Assembly (NCBI GenBank): GCA_030680575.1
Contig: JAUXVI010000035.1
Coordinates: forward strand, 1-64,000
Origin: Hylemonella sp.
Lineage (GTDB): Bacteria > Pseudomonadota > Gammaproteobacteria > Burkholderiales > Burkholderiaceae_C
Reading direction: 5' to 3'
Length of the DNA: 64,000 nucleotides
In this document: positions 1-8,169 of the stretch, piece by piece
Layout: each line of letters opens with the position of its first letter
Position numbering within the stretch: the stretch's first letter is position 1
Made by a program: the position numbers and the translations under genes
The notes under the pieces: model-generated
The model's database searches: none
The model's input: the letters and a program-made list of their open reading frames with translations, nothing else
Told to the model about the DNA's origin: nothing

Positions 1-114
1 TGGCGATGCCACTACAACACCGTGCGCCCCCATAGCAGCCTGGCCTACCTGACCCCGCACGAGTTCAAACAGCAATATCATTCAATCCCCAACCCGGCCG
101 TCTTACAGGAATGA
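1..114 (+). CDS. IS3-family transposase OrfB, C-terminal end (partial)
   Basis: The open frame running in from the left edge ends at the TGA at 112-114 and encodes 37 residues. It includes HYNTVRPHSSLAYLTP, the typical end of the DDE integrase core of IS3-family (IS407-like) OrfB proteins, where the last catalytic glutamate lies a little upstream and outside the window. The protein cuts and joins the element ends during transposition. Only the tail is visible, so it cannot be judged whether the element is intact. The terminal inverted repeat at 129-140 supports the family call. Confidence 0.85.
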   Translation, partial: WRCHYNTVRPHSSLAYLTPHEFKQQYHSIPNPAVLQE

Positions 115-128
115 ATGGCTCGGAAAAA

Positions 129-140
129 CCGGGCAGGTCA
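129..140 (+). mobile_element. Right terminal inverted repeat of the IS3-family element
   Basis: CCGGGCAGGTCA lies 14 bases after the transposase stop. IS3/IS407-group elements typically begin TGACCTGCCC and end GGGCAGGTCA, so the element probably ends at 140. The left end lies outside the window, so a target duplication cannot be confirmed. From 141 to 309 I see no gene, repeat or recognisable site. Confidence 0.7.
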
Positions 141-309
141 AAGATAATACCAATGCTGGGACAACCAGAGCGGCAAGTTGTCATTACGGATCAAACGAAT
201 GCAGGCATGCGTGGCTTCACGATTGAAAAGCCGTGACCTTTTGGCGAGTTCTGGTGAGATGCGGTGAGCGAGACGCGCCTAAATCATTGAACATAAACAG
301 TTTTTAAAA

Positions 310-354
310 CCCTTAATCCGTAGGTCGAATGTTTAGGTCACTCAGGATCCACCA
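310..354 (+). pseudogene. 3' half of a tRNA-Lys(CTT)-like gene (tRNA remnant, possible att site)
   Basis: The stretch reads as the 3' half of a tRNA. There is a CCCTTAA loop with CTT in the anticodon position and the 3' anticodon strand TCCGT. Next come a five-base variable loop AGGTC, a T-arm GAATG / TTTAGGT / CACTC (four of five pairs), an acceptor strand AGGATCC, discriminator A and an encoded CCA. It resembles bacterial tRNA-Lys 3' ends. No 5' half (D-arm, GGATCCT acceptor strand) lies upstream, the T-loop is not TTCRANN, and position 33 is C instead of T, so it is not a working tRNA. A terminator follows 20 bases later, as after a genuine tRNA gene. Integrases often use tRNA 3' ends, so this may be one end of an integrated element. 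That last point is inference. Confidence 0.55.
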
Positions 355-373
355 GAAATTAAGAATAGAAATC

Positions 374-404
374 AAGGACTTGACCGAAAGGTCAGGTCCT
401 TTTT
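374..404 (+). terminator. Rho-independent terminator after the tRNA remnant
   Basis: AAGGACTTGACC, loop GAAA, then GGTCAGGTCCTT form a 12-pair stem (one G-T) followed by a T-rich run (TTTTTC). It would stop rightward transcription coming from the IS and tRNA remnant before the gene at 460. Confidence 0.85.
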
Positions 405-459
405 CTTTGCCCGGGCGCATCCGCATCGGCACCGGCATTCGGTTTGCTAAAGTGCACTG

Positions 460-3387
460 ATGTCAAAGGGCGAAACCACTTCCAGCCGCGCGCTGTTCAT
501 TCCCGCAATCTTTCTGCTCCTGGGTCTGGTGCTGACCTACTTTTTGCAGAGCAGCGCCCGTGAGGCAGCGCGCGAAGCACTGCACGACGAATTCAAGTTT
601 CGCGTCAGCGAAGTCCTGGGAAACATTGACCGGCGTCTGCAAAGCTACGAACAGATTCTCGAAAGTACCGCTGGTCTTTTCGCTGCATCGAACCAGGTGG
701 GGCGCGGCGATTTTGCGGAATACATCCGCGCCCTGAAACTGGAAGGCAAATACCCAGGCATTCAGGGCGTGGGGTTTGCCAAGCGGGTGCAAGACGAGGA
801 CAAGGCCAGGCACGTCGGCGAAATGCGGATCAGTGGCCTTGCAAACTACGACATCCGTCCTGCAGGCCAGCGGGATGTCTACACTCCCATCGTCTACCTG
901 GAACCCTCCACCTGGCGTAATCATCGCGCCATCGGGTATGACATGTATTCCGAGCCGGTGCGCCGTGCCGCGCTAGAGAAATCACGGGATGAGGGAAAAG
1001 TCAGAATCAGCGGCAAGGTCCGGCTGGTGCAGGAAACCGACCAGGATCTGCAATCTGGCTTTCTGATGTATCTGCCGGTTTATCAGCGCAAGGCAGCGCT
1101 TCCAACCATTGAGGAGCGCCGTGCGAACCTGATCGGCTGGGTCTATGCCCCCTTCCGCATGAATGACCTGATGACGGGCATCCTGGGCGAGCGTTTTGGT
1201 GAAGTCGGCGCCACACTGAACCTTGAAATCTTCGACGGCGACTCGCTCCAGGCCAGCCAGCAGATGTTCAGCACCGATGGCCAGCGCCATGAAAACGCTC
1301 AATTTCATGCCGTCCAGCGCATCCCCTTGTTTGGGCACCAATGGACCGTCGTCATCGACTCGTTGGCCCCCTTCGAAGCCCGGATGCGCAGCGACAAGGC
1401 CAACATCATTGTCTTGGCCGGCACCATGGCCAGCATGCTGCTGGCCTTGGTGGCCTGGCTGCTCGTGACGGCACGGGAACGCGCGCTGGCCATCGCACAC
1501 AAAATGACCGAGGAATTGCAGCACAGTGAAGCGGCACAAAAGCGGCTCAATCGCGCCCTGCGCCTGCTCAGCGACTGCAACATGGCGCTGGTGCACGCGG
1601 AAGACGAGTACAAGCTGCTGTCCGAGATCTGCCGCCTGTGCGTCGAGCGTGGCGGTTACCTCATGACCTGGGTCGGTTACGCGGAGCAGGATGCCCACAA
1701 GACCGTGCGACCGATCGCGCAGTCCGGCGACGAAAGCGGCTACCTCGAAACGATCAGCATCTCCTGGGCCGACAACGCGCAAGGCCGAGGGCCAACGGGC
1801 ACCGCCATTCGCACCGGGCGCCCGAATGTGAATCAGAACATCCTGACCAACTCGGCCATGGCGCCGTGGCGCGAAGCGGCCAGCCAGCGGGGTTATCAGT
1901 CCAGCGTGGCACTGCCTCTGATCTGCGAGGCCAGGGTGCTGGGCGCCCTCACCCTCTATGCCCGCGATCCAGGGGCTTTCGACCCGGAGGAACTGCACCT
2001 GCTGGAGGAGCTGGCCAACGACCTGGCCTATGGCATCGTGACCTTGCGCACCCGCGAGGAACATGCCGCCGCCAAGGACAGGCTCACGTTCCTGGACAAC
2101 TTTGACCCCCTCACCCATCTGCCCAATCGTCTGCTGCTGCGCGACCGCTTCGAGCGTGCCGTGCTGACCGCCAAGAGCGAGCAAGAGACCGTTTGCCTGT
2201 TGTACCTCGACCTGGATCAATTCAAGCAGGTCAACGACAGCCTGGGTTATGCGGTGGGCGACGAGGTGCTCGTCGGCGTCGTGGAGCGGCTGCGCCAGTG
2301 CGTGCCACCGGCCGCCACCATCAGCCGCCTGAGCGGGGACGAGTTCGTGGTCTTGTTGACCGGAAGCTACGACGCCACCGGCATTGCGGTTGTCGCCAAC
2401 GCCATTCGTGATGTCTTTGCCGAACCCCTCACCATTGACGCGCATGTGCTGAATCTGTCCTTCTCCATAGGCATCAGCCTGTACCCGGACGATGGTGAGG
2501 ATTTCGACACGCTGCTCAAGCATGCCCACACCGCCATTGGCAGCGCCAAGGAGGCGGGGCGCAACACCTATCGTTTCTTCACGCGTGAAATGAATGCCGG
2601 CCTGGTCGAGCAGATCCGTCTCACCGGCGGCCTGTCCAACGCCGTTCGCCATGGCGAATTCCTGCTCCACTACCAACCCCAGATCGACATTCGAAGCGGC
2701 CGGATCACCGGCGCCGAAGCCCTGATACGCTGGCAACACCCGACCGACGGGCTGGTACCGCCGAGCAAGTTCATCAACTTGGCGGAACGCAGCGGCCACA
2801 TCGTGCAGATTGGCGAATGGGTGTTGAATGAAGCATGCCGTCAAGGCAAGATCTGGAGCCATCAGTACCCGGATGCGCCGGTGGTGGCCGTCAATCTGTC
2901 GGCCTTGCAGTTCAAGCGCGGCAACGTGCTGGACATGGTGACCAAAGCACTCGCCACCTCCGGCTTGCGCCCGGACCGGCTGGAACTGGAATTGACCGAA
3001 TCCATCCTGCTGCAGGATGTGGAGGCGACGATGAAGACCCTGCAGGGCCTGAAGGCCCTGGGCGTCAAGCTTTCCATTGATGATTTCGGCACCGGTTATT
3101 CCAGCCTGTCCTACCTCAAGCAGTTGGCGATTGACAAACTCAAGATCGATCAATCGTTTGTGTGGGACATGCTGACCGATGAAGACGGCGCCTCGATCGT
3201 CAAGGCCATCATCCAGCTCGGGCACACCCTGCAGCTGACGGTGATCGCCGAAGGCGTGGAAACCGATGCCCAACTGGGGTTCCTCAACGCCGCGGGATGC
3301 GATGAAGCGCAAGGGTATCTGTTCAGCCGGCCGGTTCCGGCCGACCAGCTGGCCACCTTGCTGGAAAACAAAACCGGGGCTGCTTGA
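460..3387 (+). CDS. CHASE-GAF-GGDEF-EAL cyclic-di-GMP turnover protein
   Basis: A 975-residue inner-membrane sensor of the c-di-GMP network. A transmembrane helix (about 12-29) is followed by a periplasmic CHASE sensor (about 75-280), a second helix (about 314-337), a GAF domain (about 375-525), a GGDEF domain (about 548-705) and an EAL domain (about 720-965). The cyclase signature is SGDEF (residues about 624-628), with Ser in the first position. That change is tolerated in some active cyclases but lowers certainty. The EAL domain keeps AEALIRW, NLSALQF, ELTES, DDFGTG, LKIDQSF and AEGVET, so phosphodiesterase activity is expected. The gene stands alone after the terminator at 374-404. The ligand is unknown. 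Confidence 0.93.
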   Translation: MSKGETTSSRALFIPAIFLLLGLVLTYFLQSSAREAAREALHDEFKFRVSEVLGNIDRRLQSYEQILESTAGLFAASNQVGRGDFAEYIRALKLEGKYPGIQGVGFAKRVQDEDKARHVGEMRISGLANYDIRPAGQRDVYTPIVYLEPSTWRNHRAIGYDMYSEPVRRAALEKSRDEGKVRISGKVRLVQETDQDLQSGFLMYLPVYQRKAALPTIEERRANLIGWVYAPFRMNDLMTGILGERFGEVGATLNLEIFDGDSLQASQQMFSTDGQRHENAQFHAVQRIPLFGHQWTVVIDSLAPFEARMRSDKANIIVLAGTMASMLLALVAWLLVTARERALAIAHKMTEELQHSEAAQKRLNRALRLLSDCNMALVHAEDEYKLLSEICRLCVERGGYLMTWVGYAEQDAHKTVRPIAQSGDESGYLETISISWADNAQGRGPTGTAIRTGRPNVNQNILTNSAMAPWREAASQRGYQSSVALPLICEARVLGALTLYARDPGAFDPEELHLLEELANDLAYGIVTLRTREEHAAAKDRLTFLDNFDPLTHLPNRLLLRDRFERAVLTAKSEQETVCLLYLDLDQFKQVNDSLGYAVGDEVLVGVVERLRQCVPPAATISRLSGDEFVVLLTGSYDATGIAVVANAIRDVFAEPLTIDAHVLNLSFSIGISLYPDDGEDFDTLLKHAHTAIGSAKEAGRNTYRFFTREMNAGLVEQIRLTGGLSNAVRHGEFLLHYQPQIDIRSGRITGAEALIRWQHPTDGLVPPSKFINLAERSGHIVQIGEWVLNEACRQGKIWSHQYPDAPVVAVNLSALQFKRGNVLDMVTKALATSGLRPDRLELELTESILLQDVEATMKTLQGLKALGVKLSIDDFGTGYSSLSYLKQLAIDKLKIDQSFVWDMLTDEDGASIVKAIIQLGHTLQLTVIAEGVETDAQLGFLNAAGCDEAQGYLFSRPVPADQLATLLENKTGAA

Positions 3388-3421
3388 ACGGCTGAAGGGT
3401 TGACACGGTGCAGGCCGCGCT

Positions 3422-3757
3422 TCACGTACGGGCCGCAACGCAGATCGTCACGAGCGCCGAGGAGTCAAGCAGGGCCCGCAAGGCATGCGGCTCGTTGCGC
3501 CGCAGGTGAATAAAGTCCCCGGCCTCCAGCAGTTGCAGGCCCTGCGGGGTGTCGAACTCGATGCGACCCTCGATGCATTGAACGGTAATTTCACCCGGGG
3601 CACTGTGCTCATGCAGCGCCATGCCGGCGCGCAGCACGATGCGCACCACTTCCAATTGCTCTGCCTTGAGCAGCGCCATCGTCCTGGCACTGGCCAGTTG
3701 CGCGCCAAGCGGCAGAACGCTCACCACCTGGCCCGACTGCACATGTTGTTGCGCCAT
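3422..3757 (-). CDS. Small cupin-fold protein
   Basis: A 111-residue single-domain cupin. ALHEHSAPGEITVQCIEGRIEF matches cupin motif 1 (H, H, E) and the later GDFIHLRRNEPHALRAL matches motif 2 with its histidine. Such proteins bind a metal or small ligand in a beta-barrel, and the substrate cannot be read from the sequence. An in-frame start exists upstream (3922), but the internal ATG at 3757 is preceded by a strong GGGGGAGGACG ribosome site and the extra residues do not look like cupin, so the short form is preferred. It is divergent from the anaerobic ubiquinone operon and shares its regulatory region, which hints at low-oxygen expression. Confidence 0.75.
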   Translation of the reverse strand: MAQQHVQSGQVVSVLPLGAQLASARTMALLKAEQLEVVRIVLRAGMALHEHSAPGEITVQCIEGRIEFDTPQGLQLLEAGDFIHLRRNEPHALRALLDSSALVTICVAART

Positions 3758-3883
3758 GGAACGTCCTCCCCCTGTCTTGTTGCTGTCACAGGCTTGATCC
3801 TTGGGTCTTGATCGAGCCTGGCTGGCAAGAAGTGCATGCACACCCCATAGATATACAGCACGAGCATCTTTTAGCATGGTCAC

Positions 3884-3903
3884 ATGACGCAGGTCAATTG
3901 ACC
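3884..3903. promoter_or_regulatory. FNR/Anr-like box overlapping a 12-bp palindrome
   Basis: ATGAC-GCAG-GTCAA (3884-3897) differs little from the FNR/Anr/Dnr pattern TTGAT/C-N4-A/GTCAA. It overlaps the perfect palindrome GGTCAATTGACC (3892-3903). It sits in the 304-base gap (3758-4061) between the divergent cupin gene and ubiU; nothing else recognisable was seen in that gap. Oxygen-independent ubiquinone genes are switched on at low oxygen in other proteobacteria, so the site fits the operon biologically. Distances to both start codons (about 170 and 130 bases) imply long leaders, which keeps this a prediction. Confidence 0.5.
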
Positions 3904-4061
3904 GCAAACGGAACGTGGGCATGGGCCTGCGAGTTCTGACTGGCGCCAGTGGCCCCGTGCGGAGTGTCTGATGCAGATCAACCGCGTGCTTGATCAGGCG
4001 GCGTATCGTGCCAGCCAGTGCGACAAGGCCCTCCTGGCACCCGCACCGGAAGCCGAGTTAC

Positions 4062-5111
4062 ATGGAACCCTTGTCCCCTCCCGCTGGTGCCGACGCGTCT
4101 GCAACACCTCCGCTGGAACTGGTGTGCCCGGCAGGCAGCCTGCCCGCCTTGAAGGCCGCCGTCGACAACGGCGCCAGTTGCGTCTACCTCGGCCTGCGCG
4201 ATGCCACCAATGCGCGCAATTTTGCTGGGCTCAATTTCGACGAAGCCTCGATCGCCAGCGGCATCGGCTACGCGCATGCGCGCGGCTGCAAGGTGTTCAT
4301 GGCGCTCAACACCTACCCGCAAGCCGCCAACCCCGGCCTCTGGCGCGAGGCCCTGGACAAGGCGGTGGAATTGGGCGTGGACGCGGTGATCCTGGCCGAC
4401 CCGGGGCTGATGCAATATGCCGTCACGCACCATCCGCAGTTGCGGCTGCACCTGTCGGTGCAGGGTTCGGCCACCAACTACGACGCAATCAACTTCTACC
4501 GCGAACAGTTCGGCGTGGTGCGCGCCGTGCTGCCGCGCGTGCTGTCGCTGACGCAGGTGCAACAGGTGATCGACAAGACCCCGGTGGAGATCGAGGTGTT
4601 CGGCTTCGGCAGCCTGTGCGTGATGGTCGAGGGGCGCTGTGCGCTCTCCAGCTACGTCACGGGCGAATCACCCAACACGCATGGTGTGTGCTCGCCGGCC
4701 AAGGCAGTGCGCTGGCAGGAAACCCCCAAGGGCCTGGAGTCGCGCTTGGGCGGCGTGCTGATCGACCGTTACGCCACTGGTGAAAACGCCGGCTACCCGA
4801 CGCTGTGCAAGGGCCGCTTCGACGTCGAGGATGAGGAGAATTACTACGCCATCGAGGAACCCACCAGCCTGAACACGCTGGAGCTGTTGCCCCAGCTCAT
4901 GAAGATGGGCGTGCGCGCCATCAAGATCGAAGGCCGTCAGCGCAGCCCGGCCTACGTGGCGCAGGTGACCAAGGTATGGCGCGAAGCCATTGACCAATGC
5001 ATGGCCGCACCTCAACGCTACGCGCCCAAGGCAAGCTGGATGGCCAGCCTCGACCAGGTGGCCGAAGGCCAGCAGCACACCCTGGGTGCCTACCACCGGC
5101 CCTGGAAATGA
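4062..5111 (+). CDS. ubiU: UbiU, O2-independent ubiquinone hydroxylation protein (U32 family)
   Basis: A U32-peptidase-family protein of 349 residues. UbiU and UbiV form an iron-sulfur heterodimer that, with UbiT, allows hydroxylation of the ubiquinone ring without oxygen. Four cysteines in the spacing of the 4Fe-4S ligands are present: C186 and C193 ([10 protein letters not shown]), C210 (GVCSPA) and C249 (TLCKGR). The start at 4062 is chosen because a GGAAG lies about nine bases upstream and the protein then begins just ahead of the conserved [21 protein letters not shown] frame beginning at 3990 adds 24 unlike residues. It is the first gene of the operon and overlaps ubiV by ATGA. Confidence 0.93.
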   Translation: MEPLSPPAGADASATPPLELVCPAGSLPALKAAVDNGASCVYLGLRDATNARNFAGLNFDEASIASGIGYAHARGCKVFMALNTYPQAANPGLWREALDKAVELGVDAVILADPGLMQYAVTHHPQLRLHLSVQGSATNYDAINFYREQFGVVRAVLPRVLSLTQVQQVIDKTPVEIEVFGFGSLCVMVEGRCALSSYVTGESPNTHGVCSPAKAVRWQETPKGLESRLGGVLIDRYATGENAGYPTLCKGRFDVEDEENYYAIEEPTSLNTLELLPQLMKMGVRAIKIEGRQRSPAYVAQVTKVWREAIDQCMAAPQRYAPKASWMASLDQVAEGQQHTLGAYHRPWK

Positions 5112-6025
5112 TGAAGCCCCAGACCATGAAACTCGCCCTCGGTCCGCTGCTGTACTACTGGCCGCGCGATACCGTCTTCAGCTTCTACGAGCACATGGCG
5201 GCCACACCGGTCGACATCGTGTACCTGGGCGAGACCGTGTGCTCGCGCCGCCACGAACTGCGTCTGGCCGACTGGCTGGCCATTGCAGCGCGCCTGCGCG
5301 ACGCCGGCAAGGAGGTGGTGCTCTCCACCCAGGTGCTGCTGGAATCGGGCTCCGACGTGAGCGTGATGCACAAGATCGCCGACAACGGCGCGTTTACGGT
5401 GGAGGCCAACGACATGGGCGCCGTGCAGCGCCTGGCCGGCAAGCTGCCGTTCGTGGGCGGGCCGCACCTCAACCTCTACAACCTGCCCACGCTGCAGTGG
5501 ATGGCTTCGCTGGGCGCCAGCCGCTGGGTCGTGCCGCTGGAGATGAAACAGGACGAACTGGCGGTGCTGCAGCAGGGCCGCCCCAGCGGGCTGCAGACGG
5601 AAGTGTTTGCCTACGGCCGCTTGCCGCTGGCCTACTCGGCGCGCTGCTTCACGGCGCGGCACAACAACCTGCCCAAGGACGACTGCCGCTTCAGCTGCCT
5701 GCAACACCCGGGCGGCCTGCTGCTCAAGACGCGGGAAAGCGAAGACTTCCTGGTGCTCAACGGCACGCAGACACAGTCCGCAAGGGTCTACAACCTGGTG
5801 GATGCGCTGGACGACATGCAGGCGCTGGGCGTGGATGTGGTCCGGCTCAGTCCGCAGGCTGAGCACATGGCCGAGGTGATCGGCGTATTCGATGCCGCAC
5901 GCACGCAGGCCCTGGCGCCGCTGGACGCGCTGGCACGCCTGCAGCCCCTCATGCCGGCACAAGGCTGCAACGGTTATTGGCACGGCCGCCCCGGGCTGGA
6001 ACAGCTTGCGCCCGCCACGGCCTGA
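5108..6025 (+). CDS. ubiV: UbiV, O2-independent ubiquinone hydroxylation protein (U32 family)
   Basis: A shorter U32-family protein (305 residues from the coupled start; 299 from the ATG at 5126), the partner of UbiU. Cluster ligands are visible as C45 (GETVCSRR), C180 ([11 protein letters not shown]), C193 and C197 (DDCRFSC). The family motif [11 protein letters not shown] lies near the N-terminus. The ATG at 5108 overlaps the ubiU stop (ATGA), which points to translational coupling and equal amounts of the two subunits. A second ATG follows at once at 5111, and an ATG at 5126 begins at MKLALG, where many homologues start. Confidence 0.92.
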   Translation: MMKPQTMKLALGPLLYYWPRDTVFSFYEHMAATPVDIVYLGETVCSRRHELRLADWLAIAARLRDAGKEVVLSTQVLLESGSDVSVMHKIADNGAFTVEANDMGAVQRLAGKLPFVGGPHLNLYNLPTLQWMASLGASRWVVPLEMKQDELAVLQQGRPSGLQTEVFAYGRLPLAYSARCFTARHNNLPKDDCRFSCLQHPGGLLLKTRESEDFLVLNGTQTQSARVYNLVDALDDMQALGVDVVRLSPQAEHMAEVIGVFDAARTQALAPLDALARLQPLMPAQGCNGYWHGRPGLEQLAPATA

Positions 6026-6030
6026 ACGTC

Positions 6031-6648
6031 ATGTATTACAGCGAACGCTTCAACAGCTACAGCCATCTGGCGGGCACGGGGCTGGCCATCGCCGGCTCGG
6101 CGGTACTGATCGTGCTGGCGACGCGCTTGGGTGACCCCTGGAAGATCGTCAGCTTCAGCATCTACGGCGCCATGCTGGTGGCGCTGTACCTGTTCTCCAC
6201 GCTGTACCACAGCGTACGCGGCCGCGCCAAGGACGTGCTGCGCAAGTTCGACCATTGCAGCATCTACCTGCTGATCGCCGGCAGCTACACGCCGTTCACG
6301 CTGGTGTCGCTGCGCGGTGCCTGGGGTTGGTCGCTGCTGGGTGTGGTGTGGGGGCTGGCCCTGCTGGGCATCCTGCAGGAGATCTGGCTGGCCAAAGGCG
6401 CGCGTGTGCTCTCGCTGGTCATCTACGTGCTGATGGGCTGGCTGGCACTGGTTGCGGCTGCGCCGTTATGGGACGCGCTCACACCCGCCGGCTTTGCCTG
6501 GCTGGCCGCTGGTGGTGCCTGCTACACCCTGGGCATCGTGTTTTATGCCACCGACCACAAGGTGCGCCACGGCCACGGCGTGTGGCACCTGTTCGTGCTG
6601 GGTGGCAGTTGCTGCCACTTCTTCACCGTGCTGTTTTACGTCGCCTGA
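6031..6648 (+). CDS. TrhA/hemolysin III-type PAQR membrane protein
   Basis: A 205-residue protein with about seven hydrophobic segments and the PAQR/hemolysin III motifs. These are LYHS near residue 60, KFDHCSIYLLIAGSYTPF and, at the C-terminus, HGHGVWHLFVLGG followed by a His pair (CCHFF). E. coli TrhA (YqfA) affects membrane energetics and fatty-acid homeostasis, but the enzymatic role of bacterial family members is unsettled. The gene begins five bases after ubiV and is followed after 14 bases by ubiT, so it lies inside the anaerobic ubiquinone operon. A membrane role related to quinones or membrane fluidity under low oxygen is an inference. Confidence 0.85.
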   Translation: MYYSERFNSYSHLAGTGLAIAGSAVLIVLATRLGDPWKIVSFSIYGAMLVALYLFSTLYHSVRGRAKDVLRKFDHCSIYLLIAGSYTPFTLVSLRGAWGWSLLGVVWGLALLGILQEIWLAKGARVLSLVIYVLMGWLALVAAAPLWDALTPAGFAWLAAGGACYTLGIVFYATDHKVRHGHGVWHLFVLGGSCCHFFTVLFYVA

Positions 6649-6662
6649 TTGTCTGGACCGAT

Positions 6663-7193
6663 ATGAACCCCTCGTCCCCCGCCGCCTCCCGACTGACTTC
6701 GTTTGTGCTGCCCGCCGCTGCCGGCTCGCTCCTGGCACGGCTGCCGGCCTACCCGGGCTCGCTGCTGCTGGTGACGGCGCTCAACCTCGGCTTGGCACCG
6801 CAGTTGCCGGCCGACGTGCGTGCGCTACTGGCACGCAAGAAGCTGCGCATCCATGTGCGCGATGCGCGCCTGACCTTTGACTTCACCTGGACCGGCCAGC
6901 GCTTCGCCGCCTGCACCGCACAACAAGCCGCCGACCTGACCATCGCGGCCAGCGTCCATGATTTCCTGCGGCTGGCGCAGCGCCAGGAAGACCCGGACAC
7001 GCTGTTCTTCAGCCGCCGGCTCTCGATGGAGGGTGATACCGAGTTGGGCCTGATGGTCAAGAACACGCTCGATGCGCTGGAGTTGCCCATTCTGGACCTG
7101 CAGCAGCTGGCGCCGCCCCGCATGCTGGCGCGCCTTGCGGCTTGGCGATCCTCTTCGGCAGGACCTCGTCGTTCCGGAGAACGGCATGAGTGA
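6663..7193 (+). CDS. ubiT: UbiT, SCP2-domain lipid-binding accessory protein
   Basis: A 176-residue SCP2 (sterol-carrier-like) protein. UbiT is the accessory factor of the oxygen-independent ubiquinone pathway and is thought to present hydrophobic intermediates to the enzymes. The SCP2 core spans about residues 35-140, with the family stretch DTLFFSRRLSMEGDTELGL near 113-131. It is paired with UbiU and UbiV in the same operon, which strongly supports the call. The ATG at 6663 gives the usual length. The stop overlaps the next gene by eight bases. Confidence 0.9.
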   Translation: MNPSSPAASRLTSFVLPAAAGSLLARLPAYPGSLLLVTALNLGLAPQLPADVRALLARKKLRIHVRDARLTFDFTWTGQRFAACTAQQAADLTIAASVHDFLRLAQRQEDPDTLFFSRRLSMEGDTELGLMVKNTLDALELPILDLQQLAPPRMLARLAAWRSSSAGPRRSGERHE

Positions 7194-7560
7194 TCACCCA
7201 AGCACACGCCCTCTGGTGTATTCGTGTTCCGGTTGTTCCAGCGCGGCACAACTGGCCAACCAGGTGGCGCTGCAACTGGACCGGCGCGGCGTGGCCGAGA
7301 TGTCCTGCATTGCCGGCGTGGGCGGTCATGTGCCTCACCTGATGAAGATCGTGCGCTCGGGCCGCCCGATCATTGCGCTCGACGGCTGTCCGCTGGTGTG
7401 CGTGCAAAGCAGTCTGGCCTGCCACGGCATCGCCGCCGACCGGCATTACCAGCTGCAGCAGTACGGCATCAAGAAGCGCCCGCACGAAGACTTCGACCCG
7501 GAGCAGGCGGCCATGGTGCTTGAGCGCGTGGCGGCTGATCTGCAGACTGCGCCGCTCTAG
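7186..7560 (+). CDS. DGC-domain putative zinc-binding protein
   Basis: A 124-residue protein of the DGC family, named for the ALDGC stretch. Six cysteines look like metal ligands: C14 and C17 (SCSGC), C41 (SCIAG), C68 and C72 (DGCPLVC) and C79 (ACHG). The family is annotated only as putative zinc-binding, and its function is unknown. The start overlaps the ubiT stop by eight bases, so it is probably translated together with ubiT, and ubiX begins 17 bases downstream. Placement between ubiT and ubiX suggests an accessory role in anaerobic ubiquinone synthesis, for example metal or sulfur handling. That is inference from context alone. Confidence 0.85.
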   Translation: MSDHPSTRPLVYSCSGCSSAAQLANQVALQLDRRGVAEMSCIAGVGGHVPHLMKIVRSGRPIIALDGCPLVCVQSSLACHGIAADRHYQLQQYGIKKRPHEDFDPEQAAMVLERVAADLQTAPL

Positions 7561-7577
7561 GCCCGATACGCCAGACC

Positions 7578-8162
7578 ATGCCCACACCAAGACGCCTTGT
7601 TGTTGCCATCTCGGGCGCCAGCGGTGCGGTGTATGGCGTGCGCTTGCTGCAGGTATTGCAGGAAGCGACAGACATCGAAACCCATCTGGTGGTGTCCGAC
7701 GCCGGCTGGCACAACCTGCAGCACGAGTTGGCCATGGAGCGCTCTGCCATCGAGGCCCTGGCCGCTCAGGTGCATGACGTACGCCATGTGGGCGCCACGC
7801 TGGCCAGCGGTTCTTTCCAGTGCGCCGGCATGGTGGTGGCGCCCTGCTCGATGCGCACCCTGGCCGCCGTGGCACACGGCCTGGCCGACAACCTGATCAC
7901 GCGCGCGGCCGACGTCATGCTGAAGGAACGCCGGCGCCTGGTGCTGATGGTGCGCGAGTCCCCGCTGAGCCTGATCCACCTGCGCAACATGGTCAGCGTG
8001 ACCGAGGCTGGCGGCATCATCTGCCCGCCGTTGCCGGCCTTCTACCTGCGTCCGCAATCCGTAGACGAGATCGTGGACCAGGGCGTGGCCCGCGTGCTCG
8101 ACCTGCTGGACATCCCCCATGCACTAACTGCACGCTGGGCTGGCCTCACCACAAGCTCCTGA
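7578..8162 (+). CDS. ubiX: UbiX flavin prenyltransferase
   Basis: Makes prenylated FMN, the cofactor of UbiD decarboxylases, from FMN and dimethylallyl phosphate. The 194-residue length is normal. The N-terminal flavin-binding stretch [15 protein letters not shown] and the family motif [13 protein letters not shown] (about residues 126-138) are both present. It is followed seven bases later by ubiD, its functional partner, in the same operon. Confidence 0.95.
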   Translation: MPTPRRLVVAISGASGAVYGVRLLQVLQEATDIETHLVVSDAGWHNLQHELAMERSAIEALAAQVHDVRHVGATLASGSFQCAGMVVAPCSMRTLAAVAHGLADNLITRAADVMLKERRRLVLMVRESPLSLIHLRNMVSVTEAGGIICPPLPAFYLRPQSVDEIVDQGVARVLDLLDIPHALTARWAGLTTSS

Positions 8163-8169
8163 TTGCCCC

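Noticed and set aside
281-354. A complete tRNA gene
   Set aside because: No D-arm or matching 5' acceptor strand lies upstream and the T-loop is not TTCRANN, so only a 3' half is claimed.
982-3438. 818-residue open frame on the minus strand
   Set aside because: Antisense to the GGDEF-EAL gene, whose domains are clear. The antisense product has low-complexity His/Gln/Gly-rich composition and no domain.
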